This document shows, one piece after another, positions 50,288 to 62,413 of a DNA stretch of 64,000 nucleotides. The position numbers and the translations under genes were made by a program. Numbering within the stretch: position 1 is the stretch's first letter; every line of letters begins with the position of its first letter. The stretch is from contig NZ_BMOE01000011.1 of NCBI RefSeq assembly GCF_014646915.1, forward strand, positions 68,223-132,222, given 5' to 3'. This stretch comes from Deinococcus aquiradiocola. GTDB taxonomy: Bacteria > Deinococcota > Deinococci > Deinococcales > Deinococcaceae. The notes below the pieces were generated by a model. It did no database searches. It was not told the origin of the DNA and saw nothing but the letters and a program-made list of their open reading frames with translations.

Positions 50288-50701
50288 ATGGACTGGAGCC
50301 GTGCCCACCGTACCCCCATCCAGATGCGCTACAGCGACACGGACATGATGGGGCACATCAACAACGCGGCCTACGTGCAGTTTCTGGAGTTCGCGCGCAT
50401 GGACCTGCTCGCCGCCCTGCTGCCCACGGGCACGCACCTGCCGGTCGTGCTGGCCCGGCTGGAACTCGATTACCGGCGCGAGGTGCACCTGCACCAGACG
50501 GTCGAGGTGCTGACGCTGCCCGTCCGGGTGGGAAACAGCAGCTGGGAGTACGCGTTCCGCCTGCTCGCGGACGGCGAGGTGAGCGCCGAGGGGCGCAGCG
50601 TGCAGGTGCACACGGACCCCGTCACGCGCCGCGGCTCGCCGCTGCCGGACGAGGTGCGCTCGAAGCTGGTGGCGCTGCTGCCGGAGGCGACCCATGTCTG
50701 A
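50288..50701 (+). CDS. Acyl-CoA thioesterase (4-hydroxybenzoyl-CoA thioesterase/YbgC type)
   Basis: 137 residues. Hot-dog fold with the catalytic Asp in MRYSDTDMMGHINNAAYVQF. VLARLELDYRREVHLHQTVE follows the family. It hydrolyses acyl- or aroyl-CoA; specificity unknown. TACACT lies 6 bases before the ATG (leaderless). Overlaps the next gene by 8 bases. Confidence 0.9.
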   Translation: MDWSRAHRTPIQMRYSDTDMMGHINNAAYVQFLEFARMDLLAALLPTGTHLPVVLARLELDYRREVHLHQTVEVLTLPVRVGNSSWEYAFRLLADGEVSAEGRSVQVHTDPVTRRGSPLPDEVRSKLVALLPEATHV

Positions 50702-51005
50702 CGCCGGCCGCGCGCCCGAATTCGACGAAGTGGTGACGTACCAGGGCGACCCGTGGGTGCTGCTCGTGACGATGCCGCGCATCGTGGCGGAAAGCTACCG
50801 CCGCCTGCTGGGCGATCACGGCGTGGTGACGGTGATCCGCACGCCGTTCCAGTGGGTCATGAGCAGTCCCGTGATCGAGATCGAGACGGGCGGTTACATG
50901 GGCGACGTGGGCCTGTACGTGCCGCAGGTGCAGGAGGCCGAAGCGCAGCGCGTGCTGGAAGGACCGCCGGACGACGACACTCCCGGTCCGGGAGCGCTTT
51001 CATGA
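50694..51005 (+). CDS. Hypothetical protein, 103 residues (DUF2007-like)
   Basis: Soluble. VVTYQGDPWVLLVTMPRIVA, LGDHGVVTVIRTPF and GDVGLYVPQVQEAEAQRVLE suggest the beta-alpha-beta layout of small DUF2007-like putative signal-transducing proteins; the match is by feel only. It overlaps the thioesterase by 8 bases, so the two are co-expressed. Confidence 0.65.
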   Translation: MSDAGRAPEFDEVVTYQGDPWVLLVTMPRIVAESYRRLLGDHGVVTVIRTPFQWVMSSPVIEIETGGYMGDVGLYVPQVQEAEAQRVLEGPPDDDTPGPGALS

Positions 51006-51084
51006 GGCAGACAGGCGTGCCCCACGCCCCCCCGGCCCCCCTTACAATTCTTCCCGGCAGTACGCCTGAAACGGAGCGTGAACA

Positions 51085-52071
51085 GTGACTCAGCAGGAAA
51101 CACAACAGCAGCAGCAGGACAGCACCAGCACCCCGCTCGGCAGCATCGGAGCGGGCAGCATCGGAGCGGGCAGCATCGGAGCGGGCAGCATCGGCGTGGA
51201 CGTGGGCGGCACCAAGATCGCGGTCGGCGTCCTGATCGGCGAGGAACTCCGCGAATTCCACACGCACCCCACGCCCGACACCGGCTGGAGGGGCGTGCTG
51301 GACGCCGTGGCCGCCCTGGTCCGCCCCCTCATGGAGAAGTACGAGGGCGTCCGCACGGTCGGGCTCGGCATTCCCGGCCCGATCAGCCAGGACCGCGCGC
51401 GCGTGCTGTTCGCGCCGAACATCTACGGATTCAACGACGTGCCGGTGGTGGAGGGCCTGCAGGAACGCCTGGGCCTGACCGTCTCGATGGAGAACGACGC
51501 GAAGGTCGCGGCGCTCGCCGAGGCGACGCTCGGCGCGGCGCGCGGCAGCAGCAGTGTGTACATCACGGTCTCGACCGGCATCGGGAGCGGCATCGTGCTG
51601 AACGGCCGCCTGTGGCGCGGCTTCCACGGCATCGCCGGTGAGCTCGGGCACGTGGTGAGCGTGCCGGGCGGCCCCGTGAGCGGCGCCGGGCAGTCCGGCA
51701 CGCTGGAGGCCGTGGCGAGCGGGACCGCCATCGCGCGCGACGCGAGCTTCGCCCTGAACCGCGACGTGAGCACCGCCGAAGCCTTCGCGCTCGCGCAGAA
51801 GGGCGACCGCATCGCGCTGCGCGTGGTGCGCGGCGCCATGACCCGCATCGGGCTGGCCGTGGCGGACCTGCAGAAGGTGCTGGACCCCGAGGTGTTCGTG
51901 ATCGGGGGCGGCGTGGCGGGCGTCGGGGAGTTCTTCTTCGATCACGTGCAGGCCGCCGCCGACGAGGCCGCCGAGGGCTTCGCGCGCCCGCAGATCCGCC
52001 CGGCACTGCTCGGGTCGCAGGCGGGCGTGATCGGCGCGGCCCTCTCGGCCCGCATCGAACTGACGCCCTGA
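51085..52071 (+). CDS. ROK-family glucokinase
   Basis: 328 residues. ATP phosphate loop SIGVDVGGTKIAVGVLIGEE, catalytic Asp in VSMENDAKVAALAEATLGAA, and the ROK glucose motif GELGHVVSV. The ROK zinc-site cysteines are not evident: the stretch after GELGHVVSVPGG reads PVSGAGQSGTLEAVASG. The N terminus is unusual: a Gln-rich stretch and four GSIGA units encoded by a 15-bp tandem repeat run straight into the nucleotide-binding loop. GTG 51085 is the start, with GGAG 8 bases upstream. Likely glucose to glucose-6-phosphate. Confidence 0.87.
   Translation: MTQQETQQQQQDSTSTPLGSIGAGSIGAGSIGAGSIGVDVGGTKIAVGVLIGEELREFHTHPTPDTGWRGVLDAVAALVRPLMEKYEGVRTVGLGIPGPISQDRARVLFAPNIYGFNDVPVVEGLQERLGLTVSMENDAKVAALAEATLGAARGSSSVYITVSTGIGSGIVLNGRLWRGFHGIAGELGHVVSVPGGPVSGAGQSGTLEAVASGTAIARDASFALNRDVSTAEAFALAQKGDRIALRVVRGAMTRIGLAVADLQKVLDPEVFVIGGGVAGVGEFFFDHVQAAADEAAEGFARPQIRPALLGSQAGVIGAALSARIELTP
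51139..51198 (+). repeat. 15-bp coding minisatellite (four units)
   Basis: GGCAGCATCGGAGCG occurs three times perfectly (51139-51183), followed by a fourth unit GGCAGCATCGGCGTG. Each unit encodes Gly-Ser-Ile-Gly-Ala. It lies in frame at the N terminus of the ROK kinase. Confidence 0.95.
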
Positions 52072-52101
52072 CCCCCGCCGGGCTTCCGTCCGGACCCCAC
52101 C

Positions 52102-52145
52102 GACGCACGCAGGAGGCCGCCCGGCACGCGGCCCCTGCGTGCGTC
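52102..52145 (+). terminator. 3' hairpin after the ROK kinase
   Basis: GACGCACGCAGG/CCTGCGTGCGTC, a perfect 12-bp stem with an inner GGCCG/CGGCC stem, starts 30 bases after the stop. No U-run follows. Confidence 0.55.
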
Positions 52146-52225
52146 CGTCATTTGCGGCGCAGTCAGGCCGTCCCCATGCTGCAGGCGGCACGGAAGCGGC
52201 ACGGCATCCGTGTTAGCCTCCAGCC

Positions 52226-53395
52226 ATGCAAGCCAGGCAGGCGGGACCGACCCAGGCGGCGCGGGGAGCGGTGTCCATCGCGCTCGCCGTGACGCTCGGG
52301 CACTTCATCAACGACGCGTACGGCGCGATGCTCACGCCGCTCTCTCCGGCCCTGCGCGGCCAGTACGGCGTGAGCATCGCGGCCGTCACGCTGCTCGCCA
52401 GCGTGTTCTCGCTCACCAGCAGCGTGCTGCAGCCGCTGCTGGGCGTGATCGGGGAGCGTTTCGACCGTCGCCTGATGGCGGCCTCCGGGCCAGCCCTGAC
52501 GGGCCTGGGCCTGAGTTTCGTGGGGTACGCGCCCGCCTTCGGGATGCTGCTGCTGCTCGTGGCGCTCGCGGGCTTCGGGAGCGGCTTCTTCCACCCGGCG
52601 GGCGCGGCGTACACGGCGCGGTACAGTCCGCTGCAGCAGCGCGGCCTGTGGGCCAGCATCTTCAGTGCGGGCGGCACGGCCGGCATGGCGCTCGGCCCGG
52701 TGTTCGCCGGGGTGGGCCTGCACGCCCTGCCGCTCCTCGCGCCGATCGGGCTGGTCGTGGCGGGCGTCTCGTACGCCGTGACGCCCAGCGACCGGCCCGC
52801 CGGGCGGCGCGTGACGCTGCCCGAGTACCTGAACATCTTCCGGGGGCCGATGGTGCGCCTGTGGGCCATGGCGGTCCTGCGGTCCCTGGCGAGCATGGGG
52901 TACAACGCCATGCTGCCGTTCATCATGCTGTCGCGCGGCTTCGGGACGCGCGAGACGGCCATCACGCTCGGCATCTTCGCGGTGGCGTCCGCGGTGGGCG
53001 GCATCGTGGGCGGCCGCATCTCGGACCGGGTGGGGCGCGTGCCGGTGCTGCGCAGCGCCATCGTGGCCACCATTCCGCTGTTCGCGGCCCTGATCTTCAG
53101 TTCGCCCTCGCAGTGGTGGTTCTACCCGCTGACCTTCGTGGTCGCGGCCCTCGTGAACGCCAGCATCCCGGTGGGCGTGGTGACGGCGCAGGAGTACGCG
53201 CCGCAGCACGTGGCCGTGGCGAGCAGCATCATGATGGGCTTCTCGTGGGGCTTCGCGGGCCTGCTGGTGTTCGCGGTGGGCCTGCTGGCCGACGCGACCA
53301 CCCCGACTGTCGCGGCGCTCGCCAGCCTGACGCTGCTGGTCCCGAGCGCGTTCCTGGCCGCGACCCTGCCGGAGCCGGAGAAACGCACGTTCTGA
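52226..53395 (+). CDS. MFS transporter, fosmidomycin-resistance (Fsr) type
   Basis: 389 residues, 12 predicted TM segments. LGHFINDAYGAMLTPLSPAL is characteristic of the Fsr drug-exporter group. The MFS loop 2-3 motif is GVIGERFDRRLM, and the equivalent loop in the second half is GGRISDRVGRVPVL. Exports fosmidomycin-like or other small molecules; true substrate unknown. TAGCCT lies 6 bases before the ATG (leaderless). Confidence 0.88.
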   Translation: MQARQAGPTQAARGAVSIALAVTLGHFINDAYGAMLTPLSPALRGQYGVSIAAVTLLASVFSLTSSVLQPLLGVIGERFDRRLMAASGPALTGLGLSFVGYAPAFGMLLLLVALAGFGSGFFHPAGAAYTARYSPLQQRGLWASIFSAGGTAGMALGPVFAGVGLHALPLLAPIGLVVAGVSYAVTPSDRPAGRRVTLPEYLNIFRGPMVRLWAMAVLRSLASMGYNAMLPFIMLSRGFGTRETAITLGIFAVASAVGGIVGGRISDRVGRVPVLRSAIVATIPLFAALIFSSPSQWWFYPLTFVVAALVNASIPVGVVTAQEYAPQHVAVASSIMMGFSWGFAGLLVFAVGLLADATTPTVAALASLTLLVPSAFLAATLPEPEKRTF

Positions 53396-53405
53396 AGGCC
53401 GAGCT

Positions 53406-54368
53406 TCAGCGTTCCGGCAGGGCGTGCTGCTCGTACAGGCGCGTGAAGGCCTCCACCACCTGCGGGTCGAACTGCCGTCCTGCCGTGCGGTGCAGGTACA
53501 GCAGGGCCTGCACGGGCGTCCAGGCGGGCTTGTAGGGGCGTTCGCTGACGAGCGCGTCGTAGGTGTCCACGGCACTCACGATGCGTCCGGACAGCGGGAT
53601 GGAGGTGCCGGACAGGCCCTGCGGGTAGCCGCTGCCGTCCCAGTGCTCGTGGTGCGAGAGGGCGACTTCCGCCGCGAGGCGCAGCAGGGGGCTGGTGCTG
53701 CGCGCGAGGAGGCGGGCGCCGAGTTCGGCGTGCGTGCGCATCACGCTCCACTCGCCGCTCGTGAGTTTGCCTTCCTTGAGGAGGATCGCGTCGGGAATGG
53801 CGAGCTTTCCGATGTCGTGCAGGCGCGCCGCGAGGCTCAGGGAGCGGACGTCCGCGTCGCTCATGCCGAGCTCCTGCGCCACGCGGGCGCTCGCGTCGCC
53901 CACCCAGCGGGCGTGCGGGCCGAGCGGCGCGTCGCGGAACTCGGCGGCCGACGCGAGCAGTTCGGTCATCTCGACCTGCGTGGCCTCCAGCTGCGCGGTG
54001 TACTCCGCGACCGTCTGTTCGAGCAGGTGCTCCTGCCGGTTCAGTTCGCCTTCCTGACGGCTGTACGCGCGGCTGAGACGCAGCACGCTGGCCTGCGCGC
54101 GCTCGTTGCGGCGCGACACGTCGTGCAGGTAGAAGGACTGGTGGTGCTTGAGGGCCTGCTCGTACTGCCCGACGCCCTGGTACGCCATGCTCAGCTCCCA
54201 GTGGGCCGCCGCGAGGTCCGGGTGGTTGCTCTCCCCGTCCGGCCCCTGGTCCTCGCCCTCCAGGCGTTCCAGCCGCAGCTTCGCGTCGTGCAGCCGCTGC
54301 CGGGCCTGGTCCAGCCGCGCACCTTCGAGCGGCGTCAGGGGGTCCGGTTCGGTCGGGGCGGCAGTCAT
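53406..54368 (-). CDS. TPR/coiled-coil HD-GYP domain phosphodiesterase
   Basis: 320 residues. The N terminus has helical TPR-like repeats (ARLDQARQRLHDAKLRLERL, WELSMAYQGVGQYEQALKHH) and a coiled coil (LNRQEHLLEQTVAEYTAQLE). The HD-GYP core follows: LAARLHDIGKLAIPDAILLK, THAELGARLL, SHHEHWDGSGYPQGL and VSAVDTYDALVSERPYK. It should hydrolyse c-di-GMP. Start 54368 rather than 54443, since the longer version adds only Gly/Arg-rich sequence. Convergent with the MFS gene. Confidence 0.92.
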   Translation of the reverse strand: MTAAPTEPDPLTPLEGARLDQARQRLHDAKLRLERLEGEDQGPDGESNHPDLAAAHWELSMAYQGVGQYEQALKHHQSFYLHDVSRRNERAQASVLRLSRAYSRQEGELNRQEHLLEQTVAEYTAQLEATQVEMTELLASAAEFRDAPLGPHARWVGDASARVAQELGMSDADVRSLSLAARLHDIGKLAIPDAILLKEGKLTSGEWSVMRTHAELGARLLARSTSPLLRLAAEVALSHHEHWDGSGYPQGLSGTSIPLSGRIVSAVDTYDALVSERPYKPAWTPVQALLYLHRTAGRQFDPQVVEAFTRLYEQHALPER

Positions 54369-54497
54369 GGCGCTGCGCCCATCTTGCCATATCCGCGCGT
54401 GCCGCTCACCGCACCCCCCGCCGCGCACACGGCCGGGAGGCACGCCGGGACAAATCCTTTAGACTGAGTGCAGTTCTGACAACCAGGAGGCATGAAC

Positions 54498-56183
<1,686 letters not shown>

Positions 56184-56209
56184 CCTGCACCTCCCGCACC
56201 TCCCCGTGC

Positions 56210-56256
56210 GCGCCCCCGACCCCATGCCGTCTTCCCGGCGGCCGGGTCGGGGGCGC
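56210..56256 (+). terminator. 13-bp 3' hairpin after the acyl-CoA ligase
   Basis: GCGCCCCCGACCC (56210-56222) pairs perfectly with GGGTCGGGGGCGC (56244-56256). It lies 27 bases after the stop and just before the truncated MITE copy F. No U-run. Confidence 0.6.
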
Positions 56257-56270
56257 AGCTGTAAGGCGGC

Positions 56271-56357
56271 CGCCTGCCCGCTTCCACGTCCTCAACACCG
56301 TCCTTGTTGGTGCCCTTGTCGCTCGGCTGAACTCCAGAAGTTCAGCTCGAAACCGTA
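56271..56357. mobile_element. MITE-like repeat, copy F (right part only)
   Basis: CGCCTGCCCGCTTCCACGTC through GCTCGAAACCGTA, equivalent to the right third of copies D and E. The left arm with GGGATGCCGG is missing. The right flank TCA (56358-56360) is the TGA stop of the methyltransferase gene, as in the intact copies. Confidence 0.85.
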
Positions 56358-57272
<915 letters not shown>

Positions 57273-57438
57273 GGCGCAGGGTATCCCGAATCGCGGCGGC
57301 CCTGTCCTGTGTGGCAGGACGCCATCTGTCCCGGCCCGGATTTGTTAGCCTGTGGCGTGCGGGGGGCCAGAAGGCCAGCGGACACTCCTCTCCAGGTTGA
57401 AGTTCTGCGAGACGCAACCCCGCACCGTTGAGGGCCAC

Positions 57439-58680
57439 ATGCCGAAGTCAGACACCCTGAAGTACTACACCTCCGAGTCCGTCAGTGAGGGCCACCCCGA
57501 CAAGCTCGCGGATTTCATCTCGGACAGCATTCTGGACGAGTTCCTGCGGCAGGAGCCGAAGGCGCGCGTGGCCGTCGAGACGCTCCTCACGACCGGTATG
57601 GCCGTCGTGGCGGGTGAGGTGACGGCCGCGACCGCGCACGTCGACGTGCAGCGCGTGGTGCGCGAGGCCGTCAAGACGGTCGGGTACACGCGCGCGCACT
57701 ACGGTTTCGACGCCGAGTACAGCGCCGTGCTCGTCGCGCTGCACGAGCAGTCGCCGGACATCGCGGGCGGCGTGAACTACTCCGAGGAGTGGCGCGACAT
57801 GAGCAGCGAACAGCGCCAGGACCCCCGCAACGCCGAGTCCATGACGGGCGCGGGCGACCAGGGCCTGATGTTCGGGTACGCGACCGACGAGACGCCCGAA
57901 CTGATGCCGCTGCCCATCTCGCTCGCGCACCGCATCACGCGCCGCCTCGCGGAACTCCGTAAGGACGGCACGCTGCCGTACCTGCGGCCCGACGCGAAAG
58001 CGCAGGTGACGGTCGTGCGCGACGGCGAGATCGGCGCGGAACGCGACCTGTGGGTCGACACGGTCGTCATCTCCACCCAGCACGACGAGCACACCGAGCA
58101 GTCCACCATCCGGGCGGACCTGGAGCGGCTCGTGATCCGGCACGTCATCCCGGCCGAGTTCCTGCGCCCGGACACGAAATTGTTCATCAACCCCAGCGGG
58201 AAGTTCGTGATCGGCGGGCCGCACGGCGACACGGGCCTCACGGGCCGCAAGATCATCGTGGACACGTACGGCGGCGCGGTCCCGCACGGCGGCGGCGCGT
58301 TCTCCGGCAAGGACCCGACCAAGGTGGACCGTTCCGCCGCGTACTACGCGCGCTACATCGCCAAGAACCTCGTCGCGGCGGGCCTCGCGCGCCGCGCGCT
58401 GGTGGAGGTCGCGTACGCCATCGGGCGCGCGTCCCCGGTGTCGCTGCGCGTGGAGAGTTACGGCACGGGCCAGCTGAGCGACCAGCAGCTCGCGACGCTG
58501 GTGGAGGGCGCCTTCGACGCGCGCCCGCAGGCGATCATCCGGCAGCTGGACCTGCTGCGCCCCATCTACGCCGCGACCGCCGCGTACGGGCACTTCGGAC
58601 GCGAGGAATTCCCGTGGGAGGCGACCGACCGCGCGGACGCCCTGCGGGACGCGGCCGCCCAGACAGCCCCCGCCCGCTGA
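57439..58680 (+). CDS. metK: S-adenosylmethionine synthetase
   Basis: 413 residues. Methionine plus ATP to [58 protein letters not shown] and [20 protein letters not shown] are the family signatures in order. The start at 57439 follows GAGG by 6 bases and matches the family N terminus; the in-frame ATG at 57352 is not conserved-looking. I see no SAM-riboswitch core in the 166-base leader region. Confidence 0.98.
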   Translation: MPKSDTLKYYTSESVSEGHPDKLADFISDSILDEFLRQEPKARVAVETLLTTGMAVVAGEVTAATAHVDVQRVVREAVKTVGYTRAHYGFDAEYSAVLVALHEQSPDIAGGVNYSEEWRDMSSEQRQDPRNAESMTGAGDQGLMFGYATDETPELMPLPISLAHRITRRLAELRKDGTLPYLRPDAKAQVTVVRDGEIGAERDLWVDTVVISTQHDEHTEQSTIRADLERLVIRHVIPAEFLRPDTKLFINPSGKFVIGGPHGDTGLTGRKIIVDTYGGAVPHGGGAFSGKDPTKVDRSAAYYARYIAKNLVAAGLARRALVEVAYAIGRASPVSLRVESYGTGQLSDQQLATLVEGAFDARPQAIIRQLDLLRPIYAATAAYGHFGREEFPWEATDRADALRDAAAQTAPAR

Positions 58681-58705
58681 GGGTCCGGACTGATACCCTG
58701 AACGC

Positions 58706-59083
58706 ATGAAAGAAGCCGTCAGCACCCCGAACGCCCCCGCCGCCATCGGCCCGTACAGTCAGGCCACCGTGTCCGGCAACATGGTGTACACCAGCGGTCA
58801 GATTCCGCTGCGCCCGGACGGGTCGCTGCTGGACGGCGACGTGACCGCGCAGGCGCATCAGGTGCTCGAGAACCTCAGGGCGCTGCTGGAGGCGGCCGGG
58901 TCGGGCCTGGACCGCGTTCTGAAGACCACCGTGTTCCTGAAGGACATGGAGGACTTCGCTGCGATGAACGCCGTGTACGCCGAGTACTTCAGCGAGCCGT
59001 TCCCGGCGCGCAGCACCGTGCAGGTCGCGAAGCTCCCGCGTGACGTGCGCGTGGAGATCGAAGCGGTCGCCGAACGGCACTGA
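58706..59083 (+). CDS. ridA: RidA family protein (enamine/imine deaminase)
   Basis: 125 residues. PAAIGPYSQATVSGNMVYTS, SGQIPLRPDGSLL, VLKTTVFLKDMEDFAAMNAV, catalytic Arg in PARSTVQVAKLPRD and Glu in VEIEAVAERH. Hydrolyses reactive 2-aminoacrylate and related enamines. TACCCT lies 6 bases before the ATG (leaderless). Last gene before the terminator at 59104. Confidence 0.97.
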   Translation: MKEAVSTPNAPAAIGPYSQATVSGNMVYTSGQIPLRPDGSLLDGDVTAQAHQVLENLRALLEAAGSGLDRVLKTTVFLKDMEDFAAMNAVYAEYFSEPFPARSTVQVAKLPRDVRVEIEAVAERH

Positions 59084-59103
59084 GCCCGCCGCAGGACGCA
59101 GAA

Positions 59104-59147
59104 GGAGAGGGGGAACCGGCAGCTGGTCCGGTTCCCCCTCTCCTTTT
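59104..59147 (+). terminator. Strong Rho-independent terminator after ridA
   Basis: GGAGAGGGGGAACCGG (59104-59119), loop CAGCTGGT, CCGGTTCCCCCTCTCC (59128-59143), then TTTT. A 16-bp perfect stem; may also stop the converging YkvA transcript. Confidence 0.93.
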
Positions 59148-59171
59148 CACCTTTCCGGAGCGGAATGCGGG

Positions 59172-59585
59172 TCAGTTCTGCAGGAGACCGGCGGCGCCGC
59201 GCACGAGCAGGACGGCCAGCAGCACGCTGAGCAGGAGGGCCGCGCCGAGGATGGCGGGCACCAGCCAGCGGCGGTGGGCGGCGAAGGTGTCGGCGCGCGT
59301 GCGGGCGTGCCCGAGCACGTCGGCGGGCAGGAAGCGCGTGGCGAAGGCGAGCAGGGCGGGCACGACGAGCAGGTCGTCGCCGTACCCGACGAGCGGGATG
59401 GAGTCGGGGAGCAGGTCGACGGGCGAGACGGTGTACAGCAGGGCGGCCAGACCGATGAGGCGGGCGCTGGCGGGCGTGCGGCGGTCCGCGAGGGCGAGCA
59501 GCAGGCTGAGCGCGTCGCGCCACACGTGGCGCAGGCGGGCGGGAACGAGGCGGGTGAGGAGCGGGCGGGTGAGGTTGCGGGTCAT
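59172..59585 (-). CDS. YkvA family (DUF1232) membrane protein
   Basis: 137 residues. The DUF1232 core [40 protein letters not shown] is clear. An extra C-terminal TM ([20 protein letters not shown]) follows. The start at 59585 has GGAAGG 7 bases upstream. Four bases separate it from the histidine kinase stop, so it is the third gene of a response-regulator/kinase operon. Confidence 0.9.
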   Translation of the reverse strand: MTRNLTRPLLTRLVPARLRHVWRDALSLLLALADRRTPASARLIGLAALLYTVSPVDLLPDSIPLVGYGDDLLVVPALLAFATRFLPADVLGHARTRADTFAAHRRWLVPAILGAALLLSVLLAVLLVRGAAGLLQN

Positions 59586-59589
59586 GTCG

Positions 59590-61053
59590 TTACCTTCCGG
59601 TGGGGGTGGGGGGTGGGCCGCCAGGGGCGGGCGGGGTCGCCTGCCCTCCCGGCCGGATGGGCGTGGTGGGATCGGTGGTGCGGGGGGCGCCGAGGTCGGC
59701 GTCACTGAGGTCGGTCTCGTCTGGGTCTTCGCTGGCGTCGTCGTCCGTGAGATCCAGGCCGGGCAGGCCGAGAATGAATTCCGCGCCGCCCAGTTCGCCG
59801 TCCGGGTGTCGCCAGTTGCCTCCGGTCAGGTCGCCGCCGTGCATGCGGGCGATCTGGCGACTGACGCTCAGGCCCAGGCCGCTGCTGCCCGAGCCGCTCA
59901 CGAAGGGGTCGAAGATGCGTTCGCCCAGTTCGGGCGGGAGTCCGGCGCCGCTGTCGCGTGCGACGAAGCGTACCGCTTCGGGCGTCTCGTGCAGGTCGAG
60001 GGTCACGTCGCCGTCCTTTCCGGCGGCGCGCCTGCCGTTGGCGAGCAGGTTCCGGAGGGCCTGCGTGAGGCGGTCCGGGTCGCACAGCACGAAGGCGCCC
60101 CAGTCGCCCGTGAAGGTCGTGCCGGGCACGAGGCGGTCCAGGCGCTCGCGGAGCTGCCGGGCGGGAATGTAGTGGTACGCGAGCTTCAGTTCCAGCTGGC
60201 CGCGCGCGAGCTGCATGAGGTCCTGCGTGGTGAAGGTGAGTTCGTCCGCGACGAGCGCGGCGCGGCGCACGTCGGGGTCCGTGCCGAGCGACGCGGCCTG
60301 CGCGAGCGACGCGCGCAGCACCGTGAGCGGCGCGCCGAGTTCGTGCACGATCTGCCCGAGCAGCTGCTTCTCGCGGGACTGCTGCGTCTCGATGCGTGAC
60401 AGCAGCAGGTTGATGGCGCTCAGCAGTTCGTACACCTCGTCCTGACGGCGCGGGAGGGGCAGGGCGGCCACGCTGGTGCTGGGGTTGATGCGTCCGGCGA
60501 GCATCGCGGCCTGCCCGAGGCCCCGCAGGGCGCGGCGTCCGGCGAGCCACGCGAGGAGCAGCGTGAGGAGCGGCGTGCCGATCACGGCGAACGTCAGGAC
60601 GCGCAGGGCGCTCTGGCGGGCCTGCATGATCACGTCCTCGGACAGGCCCACCCAGATGAACCCGCCCGCCTTGAGGGGCCGCGTGGCGACCTTGACGGGC
60701 GTGTCGTCCAGGCGCACCTCGGTCAGGCCGGGGAAGGGGAAGGGGGCCTTCTCGTACTCGCGCAGGCCGGCCGTGGCGAACAGCACGTGGCCCGCGGCGT
60801 CCACCACCATGCTGTAGCTCCCGGCCGGGGCGACCTGCGTCTGTCCGAGGCCCGCCGAGGGGCTGTTGAAGCCCTCCGCAAGCCGGTCGGCGCGTTCCGA
60901 GAGTCGCGCCTGGAACTGCCCGTCGAGGTCGTGCAGGAGCTGCACCGTCATGACGGCCCCGACGAGCGTGACGAGCGCCAGGGCGAGCAGGGTGTACATC
61001 ACGGCCAGCCGGAAACGCAGGCTGTGCATCCAGGTGGGGAGGTGCAGGGTCAT
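59590..61053 (-). CDS. Membrane sensor histidine kinase
   Basis: 487 residues. TM1 about 15-37, an external sensor domain to about 150, TM2 about 151-173, HAMP, and HisKA with the phospho-acceptor His237 in [18 protein letters not shown]. The ATPase domain has its N-box in [13 protein letters not shown]1 in [12 protein letters not shown] and G2 in [18 protein letters not shown]. The C terminus is an acidic/Pro-rich tail of about 60 residues, unusual for the family. It lies 15 bases after the response regulator gene; they form a two-component pair. Signal unknown. Confidence 0.93.
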   Translation of the reverse strand: MTLHLPTWMHSLRFRLAVMYTLLALALVTLVGAVMTVQLLHDLDGQFQARLSERADRLAEGFNSPSAGLGQTQVAPAGSYSMVVDAAGHVLFATAGLREYEKAPFPFPGLTEVRLDDTPVKVATRPLKAGGFIWVGLSEDVIMQARQSALRVLTFAVIGTPLLTLLLAWLAGRRALRGLGQAAMLAGRINPSTSVAALPLPRRQDEVYELLSAINLLLSRIETQQSREKQLLGQIVHELGAPLTVLRASLAQAASLGTDPDVRRAALVADELTFTTQDLMQLARGQLELKLAYHYIPARQLRERLDRLVPGTTFTGDWGAFVLCDPDRLTQALRNLLANGRRAAGKDGDVTLDLHETPEAVRFVARDSGAGLPPELGERIFDPFVSGSGSSGLGLSVSRQIARMHGGDLTGGNWRHPDGELGGAEFILGLPGLDLTDDDASEDPDETDLSDADLGAPRTTDPTTPIRPGGQATPPAPGGPPPTPTGR

Positions 61054-61068
61054 CCGGCGGCGCGGGGC

Positions 61069-61728
61069 TCAGACCTGCAGGACATAGCCGACGTTGCGGA
61101 TGGTGCGGATCCGGAGGTCCGACCCGACGCCCTCCAGCTTCTTGCGCAGCTGCGAGATGCGGACCTCAACGCTGTTGGAGTTGGGGGTTTCCCAGCCGTA
61201 CAGGTGAGATTCGATGTCGGCGCGCGAGAAGACGCGTTCGGGCGTGCGCATCATGAGTTCCAGGATGCGGGCCTCGTGTTCGGTGAGGGTGGCGTTCTCG
61301 CTGCCGACCGTCAGGGTGAGGCTGCTGCTGCTGAGGCTGGTGTTGCCGAGGTTGACGCCGGTGCCGGACGCGGTGCGGCGCAGCAGCGCGCCGATGCGCG
61401 CGTCGAGTTCCGGCATCGCGAAGGGTTTGGTGAGGTAGTCGTCGGCGCCCGCGTTGAGGCCCGCCACGCGTTCCTGCACGCCGCTGCGGGCGCTGAGCAC
61501 GAGGACGGGGGTGCTGCTGTACTGCCGGAGGCTCTGCACGAGGTCCAGGCCGTCGCCGTCCGGCAGGTTCAGGTCCAGCAGGATGAGCTGGGCGCTGTGC
61601 GTGCCGAGCCACGCCTGCGCTTCCTTGATGGTGCCGGCGTGGAAGGTCTGGTAGTCGGCGCTGAGGTAGTCGCGCAGCAGCGGGCCGAGGTGGGGGTCGT
61701 CTTCGACAATCAGCAGTTGGGCGAGCAT
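61069..61728 (-). CDS. OmpR/PhoB-type response regulator
   Basis: 219 residues. Receiver domain [20 protein letters not shown], phospho-Asp in [16 protein letters not shown], Thr/Ser in VLVLSARSG and Lys in [10 protein letters not shown]. The C-terminal winged helix ([40 protein letters not shown]) is of the OmpR class. The start at 61728 is by alignment, with AAGGA 9 bases upstream. First gene of the operon with the kinase and YkvA protein. Confidence 0.95.
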   Translation of the reverse strand: MLAQLLIVEDDPHLGPLLRDYLSADYQTFHAGTIKEAQAWLGTHSAQLILLDLNLPDGDGLDLVQSLRQYSSTPVLVLSARSGVQERVAGLNAGADDYLTKPFAMPELDARIGALLRRTASGTGVNLGNTSLSSSSLTLTVGSENATLTEHEARILELMMRTPERVFSRADIESHLYGWETPNSNSVEVRISQLRKKLEGVGSDLRIRTIRNVGYVLQV

Positions 61729-61774
61729 GTGGACCGTCCTTTGGGGGTGTCGTGGTGGGCGGGGTGGGCGGCCG

Positions 61775-62173
61775 TCACTTGTTGGACGGCGCGGTCTTGA
61801 GGCCCGGCAGGCTGAATGTGCGTACGCTGTTCTGGACGCTGGGCGTGAGTTTGAAGGTGCCGAGGAAGCGGTTGAGAGGCTGCAGGGTGCCGCCCGCGAA
61901 GAGGCTGAGCGCACCGCCCGTGAGCTGGCCGTTGTAGCGCGGCATGAGGCCCGCGTAGCTGTTCTTTTCGCTGTCGTCGCGGATGAAGATGGCGACCACG
62001 GGGCCGCTGTAGTCCGTGACGAGCTGCAGATTGAATTTGTTGCCGGTGGCCTCGCCGTACCCGAGTTTCGTCTGCAGCTGCGGGTCCCACACGACGAGCT
62101 GCACGGCCTGGGCTGGGAGCGCCAGTGCGGCCAGCAGTGCCGTGACGAGGAGGGAGCGGTGGAGCGTCTTCAT
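61775..62173 (-). CDS. Small secreted protein of unknown function
   Basis: 132 residues. Signal peptide [20 protein letters not shown] with cleavage after AQA. The mature part is beta-rich ([40 protein letters not shown]). It lies directly upstream of the response regulator (46 bases), so it may be sensed by, or co-expressed with, that two-component system. No family recognised. The 240-base gap before it holds nothing recognisable. Confidence 0.75.
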   Translation of the reverse strand: MKTLHRSLLVTALLAALALPAQAVQLVVWDPQLQTKLGYGEATGNKFNLQLVTDYSGPVVAIFIRDDSEKNSYAGLMPRYNGQLTGGALSLFAGGTLQPLNRFLGTFKLTPSVQNSVRTFSLPGLKTAPSNK

Positions 62174-62413
62174 GTCTGCCTTATCTTACTGCCGCGCCGT
62201 GACTGGACCCTGACAGGGCGGTGCGTGTCAGGCGTTCCGGGACGTCCGGAACCCCCAGCGTAGGCGAGGTGCCTGAAGGACCGCTGACGCCGGATCAAGG
62301 TGTCTTCATGCTGCCGGACACGTCGTGCAGCCCCCGGGCGGCGCGGTGTCCGCGCGGCCGACCGCTCTTCCTCCGCCCTACCGCTCGCCTCGCCCCTGTA
62401 CGCAGCACGGGGT

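Noticed and set aside
51139..51198. Assembly artefact in the ROK kinase
   Set aside because: The units are in frame, the fourth has diverged and the downstream domain is intact, so it reads as a real tandem duplication.
57273..57438. SAM riboswitch upstream of metK
   Set aside because: No conserved SAM-I, SAM-II or SAM-IV core or pairing pattern could be found by eye in the 166-base gap.
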